The notes beneath the pieces were generated by a model. That model saw nothing but the letters and a program-made list of their open reading frames with translations. It was not told where the DNA came from and ran no database searches. Positions 8,507 through 17,252 of a DNA stretch of 53,089 nt are shown here, one piece after another (positions within the stretch are counted from its first letter, which is position 1; the number at the start of each line of letters is the position of its first letter). The position numbers and the translations under genes are program-made. Source of the DNA: Solobacterium sp. (GTDB taxonomy: Bacteria > Bacillota_I > Bacilli_A > Erysipelotrichales > Erysipelotrichaceae); contig JAILCN010000089.1 in NCBI GenBank assembly GCA_024680365.1, positions 1 through 53,089 on the forward strand. Direction: 5' to 3'.

Positions 8507-11305
8507 TTACTTCGCTTTCTTAGCTGCTTTTTTAGCAGGCTTCTTCGCTGCTTTCTTAGCAGGAGCCTTCTTTTCCGGAGCAGCCTTCGGAGCTGTACCC
8601 TGTCTGATAGCAGCCTGAGCAGCAGCCAGACGTGCGATCGGTACTCTGTACGGTGAGCAGGATACATAATCAAGACCTACGCTGTTGAAGAAGTCGATGG
8701 AAGCCGGGTCACCGCCGTGTTCGCCGCAGACACCGAGGTGGAGGTCAGGACGTGTTGCCTTGCCTTCAGCTGCAGCGATCTTGATCAGTCTGCCGACACC
8801 GTTGACGTCAACATGAGCGAACGGATCGTTGTCATAGATGTGCTTGTCATAGTAGTCGCCCAGGAACTTGCCGGCATCGTCTCTGGAGAAGCCGAATGTC
8901 ATCTGGGTCAGGTCGTTCGTTCCGAAGGAATAGAACTCAGCTGTCTTTGCGAGTTCAGCGGACTGCAGAGCAGCGCGCGGGATCTCGATCATTGTACCGA
9001 CCTTGTATTCCAGCTTAGCCTTCTTTTCAGCGATGACTTCATCAGCTGTCTTCTTGATAATGCCAGCGACATAATCAAGTTCCTTAGGTTCGCCTACCAG
9101 CGGTACCATGATTTCCGGAACGAGGTTCCATGTTCTGTGCTTCTTGTTGATGTTGATCGCAGCATTGATGATCGCACGTGTCTGCATTTCACCGATTGCC
9201 GGATATGTAACGTCAAGACGGCATCCTCTGTGACCCATCATCGGGTTGAATTCATGGAGGTCAGCAGCTGCTTCCTTAACATCCTTGATCGTAATGCCAA
9301 GGTCTTTTGCGACTTCTTTCGCATCTGCGTCTGTCTTCGGGAGGAATTCATGCAGAGGCGGATCGAGCAGACGGATCGTAACGCTGCGGCCCTTCATTGC
9401 CTCGAAGATTCCTTCGAAGTCTTCCTGCTGATACGGTTCGAGTTCAGCAAGAGCCTTTGCACGCTGTTCGTCATTGCGTGCGACGCAGAGCATACGGATC
9501 GCCTTGATTCTTTCAGCACTGTTGAAGAACATATGTTCTGTACGGACAAGACCGATGCCTTCAGCACCGAATTCAACTGCCTTCTGTGCATCTGCAGGTG
9601 TATCTGCATTTGTACGGATCATCAGTGAACGGCGGGAATCTGCCCAGTCCATGAATGTCTTGAAGTTGCCTGTGATCGTTGCCGGAACAGTCTTGATGGC
9701 TCCTTTGTAAACCATACCTGTTGTACCGTCAACAGAGATCACATCGCCTTCCTTGAAGGTCTCACCGTTAACAGTGAATTCCTTCTTTGCTTCGTTGACA
9801 GAGATGTCACCGCAGCCGGATACGCAGCATGCGCCCATACCACGGGCAACAACTGCAGCGTGAGATGTCATACCGCCGCGAACTGTAACGATCGCTTCGG
9901 AAACGTGCATGCCTTCGATGTCTTCCGGAGAAGTCTCAAGACGTACCAGAACGACCTTCTTGCCTGCATCTGTCCATTCTTTTGCTTCTTCAGCTGTGAA
10001 GACGATCTGACCGGAACCAGCACCCGGAGAAGCTGCGAGTCCCTTGGCGATGATGTCGCCTGCATGAGCCTTCAGATCAGCTGCGTCGAACATCGGGTGG
10101 AGCAGGTCATCGAGCTGCTTCGGCTCAACCATCAGCAGAGCCTGATCAACAGTAACGAGTCCTTCATTGACCATGTCAACAGCAACTTTCAGAGCAGCAG
10201 CAGCTGTTCTCTTGCCGTTACGTGTCTGGAGCATGAAGAGTCTTCTGTCCTGAATGGTGAATTCCATATCCTGCATGTCATGATAATGTTCTTCCAGCTT
10301 TTTGCGGACATCATCAAGTGCCTGGAATGTTTCCGGCATGCTCTCTTCGAGAGACGGATACTTCGCTTTTCTTTCCTTCTCGGAAATGCCCATTCCCTTT
10401 GCCCATTCCTGGGAGCCCTTCTTGGAGATCTGCTGCGGTGTGCGGACGCCGGCAACGACGTCTTCGCCCTGTGCGTTGATCAGATATTCACCATAGAAGT
10501 AAGCATTGGAACCTGTGGACGGGTTTCTTGTGAAGCAGACGCCTGTAGCGCAGTCTGTTCCCATGTTTCCGAAGACCATGGACTGAACGTTGACAGCTGT
10601 TCCCCAGTCACTCGGAATGTCATTCATCTTTCTGTAGAAGATCGCGCGTTCGTTGTTCCAGGAACGGAATACAGCTTCGATCGCTCTTTCCAGCTGAACT
10701 GTCGGATCCTGCGGGAAGTCTTCGCCCTTTTCGGACTTGTAGAATTCCTTGAATCTCTTTGTCAGATCCATCATGTCATCAGCGTCGAGTTCAACGTCGA
10801 GCTTAACGCCCTTTGCTTCCTTGACTTCATCGATGATCACTTCAAATCTCTTCTTGGAGAGACCCATAACTACGTCAGAGAACATCTGAACGAAACGACG
10901 GTAGGAGTCGTAAACGAATCTCGGATTGTTGGATGCTTCCGCCATCTTCTCAGCAACTTCGTCGTTGATACCAAGGTTCAGAATCGTATCCATCATACCA
11001 GGCATTGAAGCACGGGCACCGGAACGAACCGAAACCAGCAGAGGATTCTTCGGATCGCCGAGCTTTTTGCCCATTTCTTTTTCAAGCCATGTGAGATTCT
11101 TGCGGACCTGTGCCATGATCTCATCATTGATCTTTTCGCCGTCAGCATAGTACTGGTTGCATGCTTCAGTTGTAATTGTGAAGCCCATCGGGACCGGAAG
11201 TCCAAGGCTTGCCATTTCAGCGAGGTTTGCACCTTTTCCGCCTAAAAGCTCACGCATGCTGCCGTTGCCTTCGGTAAATTTGTAGACATATTGTTTTTTT
11301 GCCAT
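8507..11305 (-). CDS. ppdK: Pyruvate, phosphate dikinase with lysine/alanine C-terminal tail
   Basis: A 932-residue PPDK, which interconverts pyruvate + ATP + Pi with PEP + AMP + PPi. The N-terminal ATP-grasp domain (GGKGANLAEM; SMPGMMDTILNLG), the swivelling phosphohistidine domain (GGMTSHAAVVARG) and the C-terminal PEP/pyruvate TIM barrel (GTNDLTQMTFG; CGEHGGDP with the catalytic Cys) are intact. The catalytic body ends near residue 902, close to the usual PPDK end. The last 30 residues contain 12 Lys and 11 Ala in KKAAKK-type repeats, like histone H1 tails. The tail uses ordinary codons, has no frameshift, and ends at a clean stop. GGAGG lies before ATG 11305. Confidence 0.97.
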   Translation of the reverse strand: MAKKQYVYKFTEGNGSMRELLGGKGANLAEMASLGLPVPMGFTITTEACNQYYADGEKINDEIMAQVRKNLTWLEKEMGKKLGDPKNPLLVSVRSGARASMPGMMDTILNLGINDEVAEKMAEASNNPRFVYDSYRRFVQMFSDVVMGLSKKRFEVIIDEVKEAKGVKLDVELDADDMMDLTKRFKEFYKSEKGEDFPQDPTVQLERAIEAVFRSWNNERAIFYRKMNDIPSDWGTAVNVQSMVFGNMGTDCATGVCFTRNPSTGSNAYFYGEYLINAQGEDVVAGVRTPQQISKKGSQEWAKGMGISEKERKAKYPSLEESMPETFQALDDVRKKLEEHYHDMQDMEFTIQDRRLFMLQTRNGKRTAAAALKVAVDMVNEGLVTVDQALLMVEPKQLDDLLHPMFDAADLKAHAGDIIAKGLAASPGAGSGQIVFTAEEAKEWTDAGKKVVLVRLETSPEDIEGMHVSEAIVTVRGGMTSHAAVVARGMGACCVSGCGDISVNEAKKEFTVNGETFKEGDVISVDGTTGMVYKGAIKTVPATITGNFKTFMDWADSRRSLMIRTNADTPADAQKAVEFGAEGIGLVRTEHMFFNSAERIKAIRMLCVARNDEQRAKALAELEPYQQEDFEGIFEAMKGRSVTIRLLDPPLHEFLPKTDADAKEVAKDLGITIKDVKEAAADLHEFNPMMGHRGCRLDVTYPAIGEMQTRAIINAAININKKHRTWNLVPEIMVPLVGEPKELDYVAGIIKKTADEVIAEKKAKLEYKVGTMIEIPRAALQSAELAKTAEFYSFGTNDLTQMTFGFSRDDAGKFLGDYYDKHIYDNDPFAHVDVNGVGRLIKIAAAEGKATRPDLHLGVCGEHGGDPASIDFFNSVGLDYVSCSPYRVPIARLAAAQAAIRQGTAPKAAPEKKAPAKKAAKKPAKKAAKKAK

Positions 11306-11328
11306 ATAGCCTCCATTTCTTTATGAAA

Positions 11329-11357
11329 ATTATAAAACACGCATTTTCATTAAACAA
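11329..11357 (-). promoter_or_regulatory. ppdK promoter
   Basis: On the minus strand TTGTTT (11352-11357), a 17-bp spacer and a perfect TATAAT (11329-11334), 23 bp before the start codon. Confidence 0.8.
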
Positions 11358-11359
11358 GA

Positions 11360-11398
11360 TTGGAACGTTCAAAACAGTATAAATATGGAACTTTCCAA
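11360..11398. promoter_or_regulatory. Two near-palindromic boxes upstream of the ppdK promoter
   Basis: TTGGAACGTTCAA at 11360-11372 and TGGAACTTTCCAA at 11386-11398 share a TGGAAC core. Each is nearly self-complementary, and their centres are 26 bp apart. They sit immediately upstream of the -35, where an activator would bind. The cognate factor is unknown. Confidence 0.4.
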
Positions 11399-11401
11399 CA
11401 C

Positions 11402-11438
11402 AAAAAACAGCAGAGATGCGTTCTCCATTCTCTGCTGT
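11402..11438 (-). terminator. Intrinsic terminator after the alpha/beta hydrolase-like gene
   Basis: Minus strand: ACAGCAGAGA, a 12-nt loop and TCTCTGCTGT followed by six T. A strong 10-bp stem separating this gene from ppdK. Confidence 0.88.
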
Positions 11439-11460
11439 CTGACGTAAATGAATTGATTCT

Positions 11461-12405
11461 TTATTCTTCCGCGCTGATGTACTTTTCAATAAACGCGAAC
11501 ACCTGATCGAAGTAGCCTTCCTGCAGATATGTTTCCGCAAAGCCGCAGCCTTCAACTGTGAACAGATCCTTCTCTGCCGCGCAGGCATAATAGTTGTCAA
11601 AAACCATTCCAGCCGGTACGACATCATCTTCTGTTCCATGAACGAACAGGGTCGGCGTGACGGACTGTTTCAGCTGCCGTTCAACGCTGACATCATTCAT
11701 GGAGAAATGCAGGAACTGCTTGACATACAGGTCAACGGAAGGCATCAGGATGGATCCTTCCACTTTCAGCTTTTCCCGGATCTGATAAAGAATGATCTCG
11801 CGGATCCCCGAGAAGCCGCCGTCTTCAACTGCGCATTTCACGTTTGCCGGGATGTAGTCGCCAGTCGCGTTCATGACTGCCGCAGCTCCGGCATTGAGAC
11901 CGAACAGAACGATCTCCGACTGCGGATCAATGGTCAGAAGATGATTGATCCAGCTGATCAGATCATAGTGTTCATTCCAGCCAAGTCCGGTGTACTTGCC
12001 CTCGGACATGCCGCAGCCTCTTGCGTCAGGCGCCAGAATATTGAAGCCTCTGTGATCTGCTTCCCACAGGAAGTCCAGCATGCCGCCGCTGTAGGAGCAA
12101 AGACCATGCTGAAGCACCATCCATCTGTGGCCGTCTTCATGATTTGTGATCCGCAGCGCATGCAGCTTGAGTCCGTCATAGGAATCCAGGAATTCATCAT
12201 CTCTGGTGCAGTGCGCAAACCATTCGTTCTTTTCTCCGATCCCTGTGCTCAGCCGCTTCACACCGGTCTTGCCGGCATAGTTCGGACTGTTCGCAAGATC
12301 AAACGCATTTCTGAAAATATAGTACCCGGTGCCGGCGTATGCAGCAGCCGCGGTTGCAGCAGTCAGACCGACTGCCTTCAGTAATCTGTGCTTTTTTTCT
12401 GCCAT
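11461..12405 (-). CDS. Alpha/beta-hydrolase-fold protein, probably catalytically dead
   Basis: A 314-residue protein with an N-terminal Lys/Arg run and an Ala-rich membrane segment (about 9-27), then an alpha/beta hydrolase domain like the YqkD group. The fold landmarks are present: the oxyanion-side LQHGLCSYSGG, DARGCGMSEG, and the acid-loop HGTEDDVVP. The nucleophile elbow, normally G-x-S-x-G, reads GLNAG (Ser to Asn). The catalytic His position, normally GAGHAxxY in relatives, reads GCGFAETY (His to Phe). Two of three catalytic residues are therefore missing, so esterase activity is unlikely and a binding role is plausible. GGAG lies 8 nt before ATG 12405. Confidence 0.85.
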   Translation of the reverse strand: MAEKKHRLLKAVGLTAATAAAAYAGTGYYIFRNAFDLANSPNYAGKTGVKRLSTGIGEKNEWFAHCTRDDEFLDSYDGLKLHALRITNHEDGHRWMVLQHGLCSYSGGMLDFLWEADHRGFNILAPDARGCGMSEGKYTGLGWNEHYDLISWINHLLTIDPQSEIVLFGLNAGAAAVMNATGDYIPANVKCAVEDGGFSGIREIILYQIREKLKVEGSILMPSVDLYVKQFLHFSMNDVSVERQLKQSVTPTLFVHGTEDDVVPAGMVFDNYYACAAEKDLFTVEGCGFAETYLQEGYFDQVFAFIEKYISAEE

Positions 12406-12445
12406 ATTGGATTCTCCAGTTTATCTTATTGATTCCGTTACAGAA

Positions 12446-12454
12446 ATTATAGCA
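12446..12454 (-). promoter_or_regulatory. Extended -10 promoter of the hydrolase-like gene
   Basis: TGCTATAAT on the minus strand, an extended -10 with a perfect hexamer. The -35 region falls inside the end of valS and is not recognisable. No terminator is visible between valS and this promoter. Confidence 0.6.
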
Positions 12455-12460
12455 TGAATA

Positions 12461-15073
12461 TCAGCTGTTCAGTACATTCAAACGATCAACAATTACCTGA
12501 TATTGTTTATTATATGCATCCAGTTTTCTGCGTTCTTCCGCTACCTTTGCTTCCGGAGCCTTTTTCAGGAAGCCCGGATTGGAAAGAATTCCGCTGGAAC
12601 GTCTGATCTCTGCTTCAAGACGTTCTTTCTCAGCTGTCAGCTTTTTCTTTTCTTCTTCCGGATCACTCAGCTCGCTGCTCGGGATATAGAGGTTTCCGCC
12701 ATGGATATTTTCAACTGTCAGGTCGCCTTCCAGACTGTCGATCCATTCTGCCTTTGCCATCTTGGAAAGGATCGCGCTGAGTCCCGGATCCGCCTTGATC
12801 ACATTGCCGTTGAGATCCTTCAGCATGACATGGATCACTGCGGATGGCTTCAGGTCATTCGTATTCTTGACTTCACGGATCTTCTGGATCGCGCTGATGA
12901 CGCGCTCCATGGATTCCAGATCACTTTCCGGAAGATCATTCAGGATCTTCGGCCAGGATTCCAGGTTGATGCTTTCCTTCGTATGCGGAATCGCGAGATA
13001 GATCTCTTCCGTGACGAACGGCATGAACGGATGGAGGAGTCTGACGATGGCATTCAGGCAGACATACAGCGTGCTCTGCGTTGCCCTCTTTGCTTCCTGG
13101 TTGTCGCCGTTGAGAGAAGACTTGGACATTTCCACATACCAGCTGCAGAAATCATCCCAGACAAAGGAATACAGTTCATTGCCGACCAGGGCAAATTCGT
13201 ATTTCTCCATGTTAGCTGTTACATGTTCAATGACCTGATTCAGACGGTTCAGGATCCATGCGTCATACACGCTCAGACTGCTGAGGTCAGCGTCGGATGC
13301 CTTCATGCCTTCCGGCAGATTCATGATGACGAAGCGGGATGCATTCCAGATCTTGTTGATAAAGTTCCAGGATGCTTCAACCTTTTCAGGGATATAGCGC
13401 ATATCCTGACCCGGTGTGCTGTTTGTCGTCAGGAAGAAGCGCAGCGCGTCAACGCCGTATTCATCGATGACCTGCATCGGGTCAATGCCGTTGCCAAGTG
13501 ACTTGGACATCTTGCGGCCCTGCGCGTCACGGATCAGGCCGTGGATCAGAACATCTTTGAACGGTCTGTTATGTGTGAAGTGACGGCTCTGGAATGCCAT
13601 TCTGGCAACCCAGAAGAAGATGATGTCATATCCGGTGACCATCGTGTCATTCGGATAATATCTCTGGTAGTCTTCCGTGTTTTCCGGCCAGCCCAGCGTT
13701 GCGAACGGCCACAGAGCGCTGGAGAACCAGGTATCCAGAACGTCTTCATCCTGGACCCAGTTTTCCGGATCTTCCGGTTCGATCTCAGTGACGAGTACCT
13801 CACCGGTCTCCTTGTGATACCAGGCAGGAATTCTGTGTCCCCACCAGAGCTGTCTGGAAATGCACCAGTCTTCGATATTTTCCAGCCACTGTTCAAATAC
13901 GCGGCTGAAGCGCTCAGGATAGAAATTAATGCGCTGATCCGGATCATTCTGATTCTTCAGAACGTCTTCCGCAAGCGGCTTCATCTTGACGAACCACTGT
14001 TCGGAAAGATACGGTTCAATGACGCAGTGCGTACGTTCAGAGTGCGCGACATTATGTGTAATGTCTTCGATCTTGATCAGATTGCCTTCACTCTTAATTC
14101 TCTCGACCAGTCTGTCACGGCATTCATAGCGGTCCATTCCGTTGTATTCGCCGGCCAGTTCATTCATCGTTCCGTCCGGATTCATGCAGATCGGCTTTGG
14201 CAGTCCGTGCCGTTCCGCGATCGCAAAGTCGTTAGGGTCGTGGGCAGGCGTGCACTTCATGGCACCGGTACCGAATTCAACATCGACATAGCTGTCAGCG
14301 ATGATCTCGATCGCTTCGCCGTTTGCCGGATTGATCGCGTGTTTGCCGACCAGGTGACGGAATCTGTCATCATCCGGGTTCACAACAACGCAGACGTCGC
14401 CGAACATGGTCTCCGGTCTTGTTGTCGCAACGGTAAAGCAGTCGTTAGTCTCTTCCACTTTGTAATTAAAGTAATACATCTTGCCGGGATCGTCCTGATA
14501 GTACACTTCGATGTTGGAAAGCGCTGTTCTGGCTTCCGGATCCCAGTTGATGATGCGCCAGCCGCGGTAGATCAGGCCTTCATTGTAAAGCGATACGAAA
14601 ACGTGTCTGACAGCATCGTTGAAGCCGTCGTCCATCGTAAAACGTTCTCTTGTATAGTCGAGACTGTTGCCGAGCTTGCCCCACTGTTTGCGGATCACAG
14701 CAGCATATTCTTCTTTCCATTCCCACGCTCTTTCCAGGAACTTTTCCCTGCCGATGTCATAGCGGGAAATGCCTTCGCTCTTCAGACGCGCGTCGACTCT
14801 TGCCTGGGTCGCAATGCCGGCATGGTCCATGCCCGGCAGATACAGCATGTCAAATCCCTGCAGTCTCTTGTAGCGGGAAATGATATCCTGCAGCGTGTTG
14901 TCCCATGCATGACCGATATGCAGGATGCCTGTGACATTGGGCGGCGGGATCACGATCGTAAACGGATCCTTGCTCTTGTCACCGGCGGTAAAGTAGCCTT
15001 TGCTGACCCATTCGTCATAACGGCCTTCTTCCACTTCCGTGTGATTGTACTTCTGTGCCAAATTCTTTTCCAT
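12461..15073 (-). CDS. valS: Valyl-tRNA synthetase
   Basis: An 870-residue class I synthetase that charges tRNA-Val and edits threonine. It has the HIGH motif in PPNVTGILHIGHAWD, the KMSKS motif (GRKMSKSLGNG), the CP1 editing domain between them (TTRPETMFGD), the anticodon-binding domain and the C-terminal coiled-coil arm (about 800-870). The start MEKNLAQKYNH is preceded by GGGAGG. Expression is governed by the T-box leader directly upstream. Confidence 0.97.
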   Translation of the reverse strand: MEKNLAQKYNHTEVEEGRYDEWVSKGYFTAGDKSKDPFTIVIPPPNVTGILHIGHAWDNTLQDIISRYKRLQGFDMLYLPGMDHAGIATQARVDARLKSEGISRYDIGREKFLERAWEWKEEYAAVIRKQWGKLGNSLDYTRERFTMDDGFNDAVRHVFVSLYNEGLIYRGWRIINWDPEARTALSNIEVYYQDDPGKMYYFNYKVEETNDCFTVATTRPETMFGDVCVVVNPDDDRFRHLVGKHAINPANGEAIEIIADSYVDVEFGTGAMKCTPAHDPNDFAIAERHGLPKPICMNPDGTMNELAGEYNGMDRYECRDRLVERIKSEGNLIKIEDITHNVAHSERTHCVIEPYLSEQWFVKMKPLAEDVLKNQNDPDQRINFYPERFSRVFEQWLENIEDWCISRQLWWGHRIPAWYHKETGEVLVTEIEPEDPENWVQDEDVLDTWFSSALWPFATLGWPENTEDYQRYYPNDTMVTGYDIIFFWVARMAFQSRHFTHNRPFKDVLIHGLIRDAQGRKMSKSLGNGIDPMQVIDEYGVDALRFFLTTNSTPGQDMRYIPEKVEASWNFINKIWNASRFVIMNLPEGMKASDADLSSLSVYDAWILNRLNQVIEHVTANMEKYEFALVGNELYSFVWDDFCSWYVEMSKSSLNGDNQEAKRATQSTLYVCLNAIVRLLHPFMPFVTEEIYLAIPHTKESINLESWPKILNDLPESDLESMERVISAIQKIREVKNTNDLKPSAVIHVMLKDLNGNVIKADPGLSAILSKMAKAEWIDSLEGDLTVENIHGGNLYIPSSELSDPEEEKKKLTAEKERLEAEIRRSSGILSNPGFLKKAPEAKVAEERRKLDAYNKQYQVIVDRLNVLNS

Positions 15074-15084
15074 AAACCCTCCCG

Positions 15085-15301
15085 AAAAATAAAAGCATCC
15101 TGATGCACAGGACGCTGTATGCGTGGTACCACCTTTGCTTGCTTCTCAAAATGCGTAACGGGCATGACGCGTCATTCCTTACTGAACGTTCAGGAACGCG
15201 GCTCCAAGATGACTTCATTTCCCGCAATGCAGCCGTTTTCATCTGCCACGGCCTTTCTGCAGCGATTGACGCGGAAATTACTGGTTCTTTTCTTCGCTTT
15301 G
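15085..15301 (-). promoter_or_regulatory. T-box riboswitch, valine type (valS leader)
   Basis: The leader has a T-box sequence GGTGGTACCACGC (minus strand, near 15121-15135), whose UGGU can pair with the ACCA end of uncharged tRNA. It is followed by a terminator: AGCGTCCTG, TGCAT loop, CAGGATGCT, then a T-rich run (15085-15116). In stem I the specifier region reads ATGAA-GTC-A, so the codon at 15211-15213 is GUC, a valine codon, matching the downstream gene. Low charged tRNA-Val is expected to promote antitermination and valS expression. Confidence 0.92.
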
Positions 15302-15307
15302 ATAATG

Positions 15308-15335
15308 ATTATAACAAAAAAGCGGTGTATTTCAA
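15308..15335 (-). promoter_or_regulatory. valS promoter
   Basis: On the minus strand TTGAAA (15330-15335), a 16-bp spacer and TATAAT (15308-15313), just before the T-box leader. Confidence 0.78.
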
Positions 15336-15343
15336 TCTTTCTT

Positions 15344-15589
15344 TCACCGCCAGTAGATAAAATCCGTGATCCTCTTCGTATAACACAGCCGCCTGGATAC
15401 AAGCGCCGACAATATCATCAGAATGACCAGCACCACCGGTCTGAACAAAGGATTGAGAGGAACCAGCGCGCCGATGATCAGCCAGATGAGAAACAGGATC
15501 AGAAAAACCGCAAGATTCAGAAGAAGCGCTGCCAGGAAACAGCGCAGTTTCATATTCCGTTCGATCGCTTTCTTTTCTGCCGGACTCAT
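15344..15589 (-). CDS. Small two-helix membrane protein, function unknown
   Basis: An 81-residue protein: a charged N-terminus (MSPAEKKAIERN), two hydrophobic segments (about 17-40 and 47-65) and a basic tail, so probably an integral membrane protein with both ends inside. I do not recognise a family. No Shine-Dalgarno precedes ATG 15589. A TAATAT hexamer ends 6 bp before the ATG, with TTGATT 16 bp further upstream, which would give a leaderless transcript. It is divergent from the SRAP gene. The coding call rests on hydrophobic patterning and a full frame. Confidence 0.6.
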   Translation of the reverse strand: MSPAEKKAIERNMKLRCFLAALLLNLAVFLILFLIWLIIGALVPLNPLFRPVVLVILMILSALVSRRLCYTKRITDFIYWR

Positions 15590-15647
15590 ACGAATATATT
15601 ACAATCTTACGGTATGAAATCAATGCCAATTTGGCTAAAATATGTGT

Positions 15648-16214
15648 ATGTGCGGAAAATACAGATGTCTTGATGAAACAAATGAGGAACTGCGGGATCT
15701 TGCTGAGCGGCTGAAAGGAAAGCTTTCGCCTGCCGAGTTTGACTCAGTTTCGCTTTTTGAGATCGTTCCTTCTCAGAAAAGCATTGCCGCGGCAATGAAC
15801 GGGAAGAAAAAGATCTGTACGTATACGATCCTGACCTGGGGATTTCCGGGACCGAAGAACAGGCTTGTCATTAATGCCCGCAGCGAAACAGCATTCAGCT
15901 CCTTCTTTTTCCGGGACTCGCTTCCCTGCGTTCTCCCTGCCTCAGCGTATTATGAGACCGACCGCAGCACCGGAAGAAAATACATGTTTACCTGCAGCGA
16001 AGGAACATTCTATCTGGCCGGCCTGCACAAAGTCATCGACGGGACCGACCGGTTCGTGATCCTGACAGAGGAAGCTGCGTTTCCTCAGAGCAGGATCCAT
16101 GACAGACAGCCGGTGATCTTTGATTACCAGAATGCAAAAATGTGGTGTGCCGCAAAGGACCCATCCACATTTCTGAAATATTCCATTCAGCAGCGCGCGA
16201 TCACAGAGATCTGA
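15648..16214 (+). CDS. SRAP-domain protein (HMCES/YedK family)
   Basis: A 188-residue SOS-response-associated-peptidase-fold protein. The family crosslinks to abasic sites in single-stranded DNA through Cys2, protecting the strand. Seen here: MCGKYR placing Cys at position 2, the conserved Asn in INARSET, Glu in PASAYYE and His in the HDRQPVIF segment. Start 15648 is preferred over the in-frame ATG 6 bp upstream because Cys must become the N-terminal residue. No ribosome binding site is visible; TAAAAT ends 6 bp before ATG 15642 region, which suggests a leaderless message. It converges on ruvB with a 4-nt gap. Confidence 0.9.
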   Translation: MCGKYRCLDETNEELRDLAERLKGKLSPAEFDSVSLFEIVPSQKSIAAAMNGKKKICTYTILTWGFPGPKNRLVINARSETAFSSFFFRDSLPCVLPASAYYETDRSTGRKYMFTCSEGTFYLAGLHKVIDGTDRFVILTEEAAFPQSRIHDRQPVIFDYQNAKMWCAAKDPSTFLKYSIQQRAITEI

Positions 16215-16218
16215 ATCT

Positions 16219-17238
16219 TCAGAACAAAGCATGCGGGTGAGCGATCTTCAGATGCTCGTATGCTTTTTCTGTTACCGTTCTGCCTCTGCTTGTCCGGTTG
16301 ACGAATCCGATCTGGATCAGATACGGCTCATACACATCTTCCAGTGTTGTCGTTTCCTCACTGATCGAATTGGCCAGCGCTTCCAGACCGACCGGTCCGC
16401 CGTGAAAACGCTCGATAATGCCGCGCAGATAACGGATATCGACTTCATCGAGACCAAGACTGTCAACATGCAGACGGTTCAGTGCCTGCTCGGTGATCTC
16501 CTTTGAGATCACGCCGTCATTCAGGACCTGCGCGAAATCACGGATCCGTCTGAGCAGACGGTTGGCGATACGCGGCGTTCCTCTGCTGCGGCGGGCGATC
16601 TCAGTAACTGCCTCTTCCTCGATCTCTGTATTCATGACCCTGGCTGTTCTTCTGACGATCGAACCAATCTGTTCCTCATTGTAGTATTCCAGTTTGGAAA
16701 CGATCCCGAATCGATCGCGCAGAGGAGCCGACAGATCACCTGCCCTCGTCGTTGCGCCAACAAGGGTAAACGGCGGCAGATCCAGGCGGACGCTGCGGGC
16801 GCCTGCCTGTCCTTCGGAACCGATCATAATATCCAGTTCAAAGTCTTCCATTGCCGGATACAGAACTTCTTCCACAACTTTCGGCAGTCTGTGAATTTCA
16901 TCGATAAACAGCACGTCGCCCGGTTCCAGGATCGAAAGGACAGATGCAAGATCACCTGGCTTGGAAATACTCGGACCGGATGTCACCTTTACTTTCGAAT
17001 GCATTTCATTTGCAAGAATGAATGCCAGTGTTGTTTTGCCAAGTCCCGGCGGACCGTACAGAAGGACATGGTCCAGCGATTCGTTCCTCTGCAGGGCTGC
17101 CTTGATATAGATCCTGAGATTTTCCTTCAGAATATCCTGGCCGACATATTCATCGAGCGACTGAGGACGGATCGTTTCTTCGATGACAGCATCGGACTGA
17201 TCCGCTTCAGCAGACAAAAGACGTTCCTGTTCTTTCAT
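16219..17238 (-). CDS. ruvB: Holliday junction branch migration ATPase RuvB
   Basis: A 339-residue AAA+ motor with Walker [10 protein letters not shown], Walker B DEIHR, sensor-1 region (VGATTRAG), arginine finger area and a C-terminal winged helix ([20 protein letters not shown]). RuvB hexamers drive branch migration with RuvA. It follows ruvA by 14 nt. As in most Firmicutes, no ruvC is present. Confidence 0.97.
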   Translation of the reverse strand: MKEQERLLSAEADQSDAVIEETIRPQSLDEYVGQDILKENLRIYIKAALQRNESLDHVLLYGPPGLGKTTLAFILANEMHSKVKVTSGPSISKPGDLASVLSILEPGDVLFIDEIHRLPKVVEEVLYPAMEDFELDIMIGSEGQAGARSVRLDLPPFTLVGATTRAGDLSAPLRDRFGIVSKLEYYNEEQIGSIVRRTARVMNTEIEEEAVTEIARRSRGTPRIANRLLRRIRDFAQVLNDGVISKEITEQALNRLHVDSLGLDEVDIRYLRGIIERFHGGPVGLEALANSISEETTTLEDVYEPYLIQIGFVNRTSRGRTVTEKAYEHLKIAHPHALF

Positions 17239-17252
17239 AGTTCACCTGCTTT

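Noticed and set aside
9860-11008. Open frame of 382 codons on the plus strand
   Set aside because: Antisense to ppdK; the composition is a codon-mirror artefact.
13541-15103. Open frame of 520 codons on the plus strand
   Set aside because: Antisense to valS, which is complete with all motifs; no ribosome site or recognisable domain.
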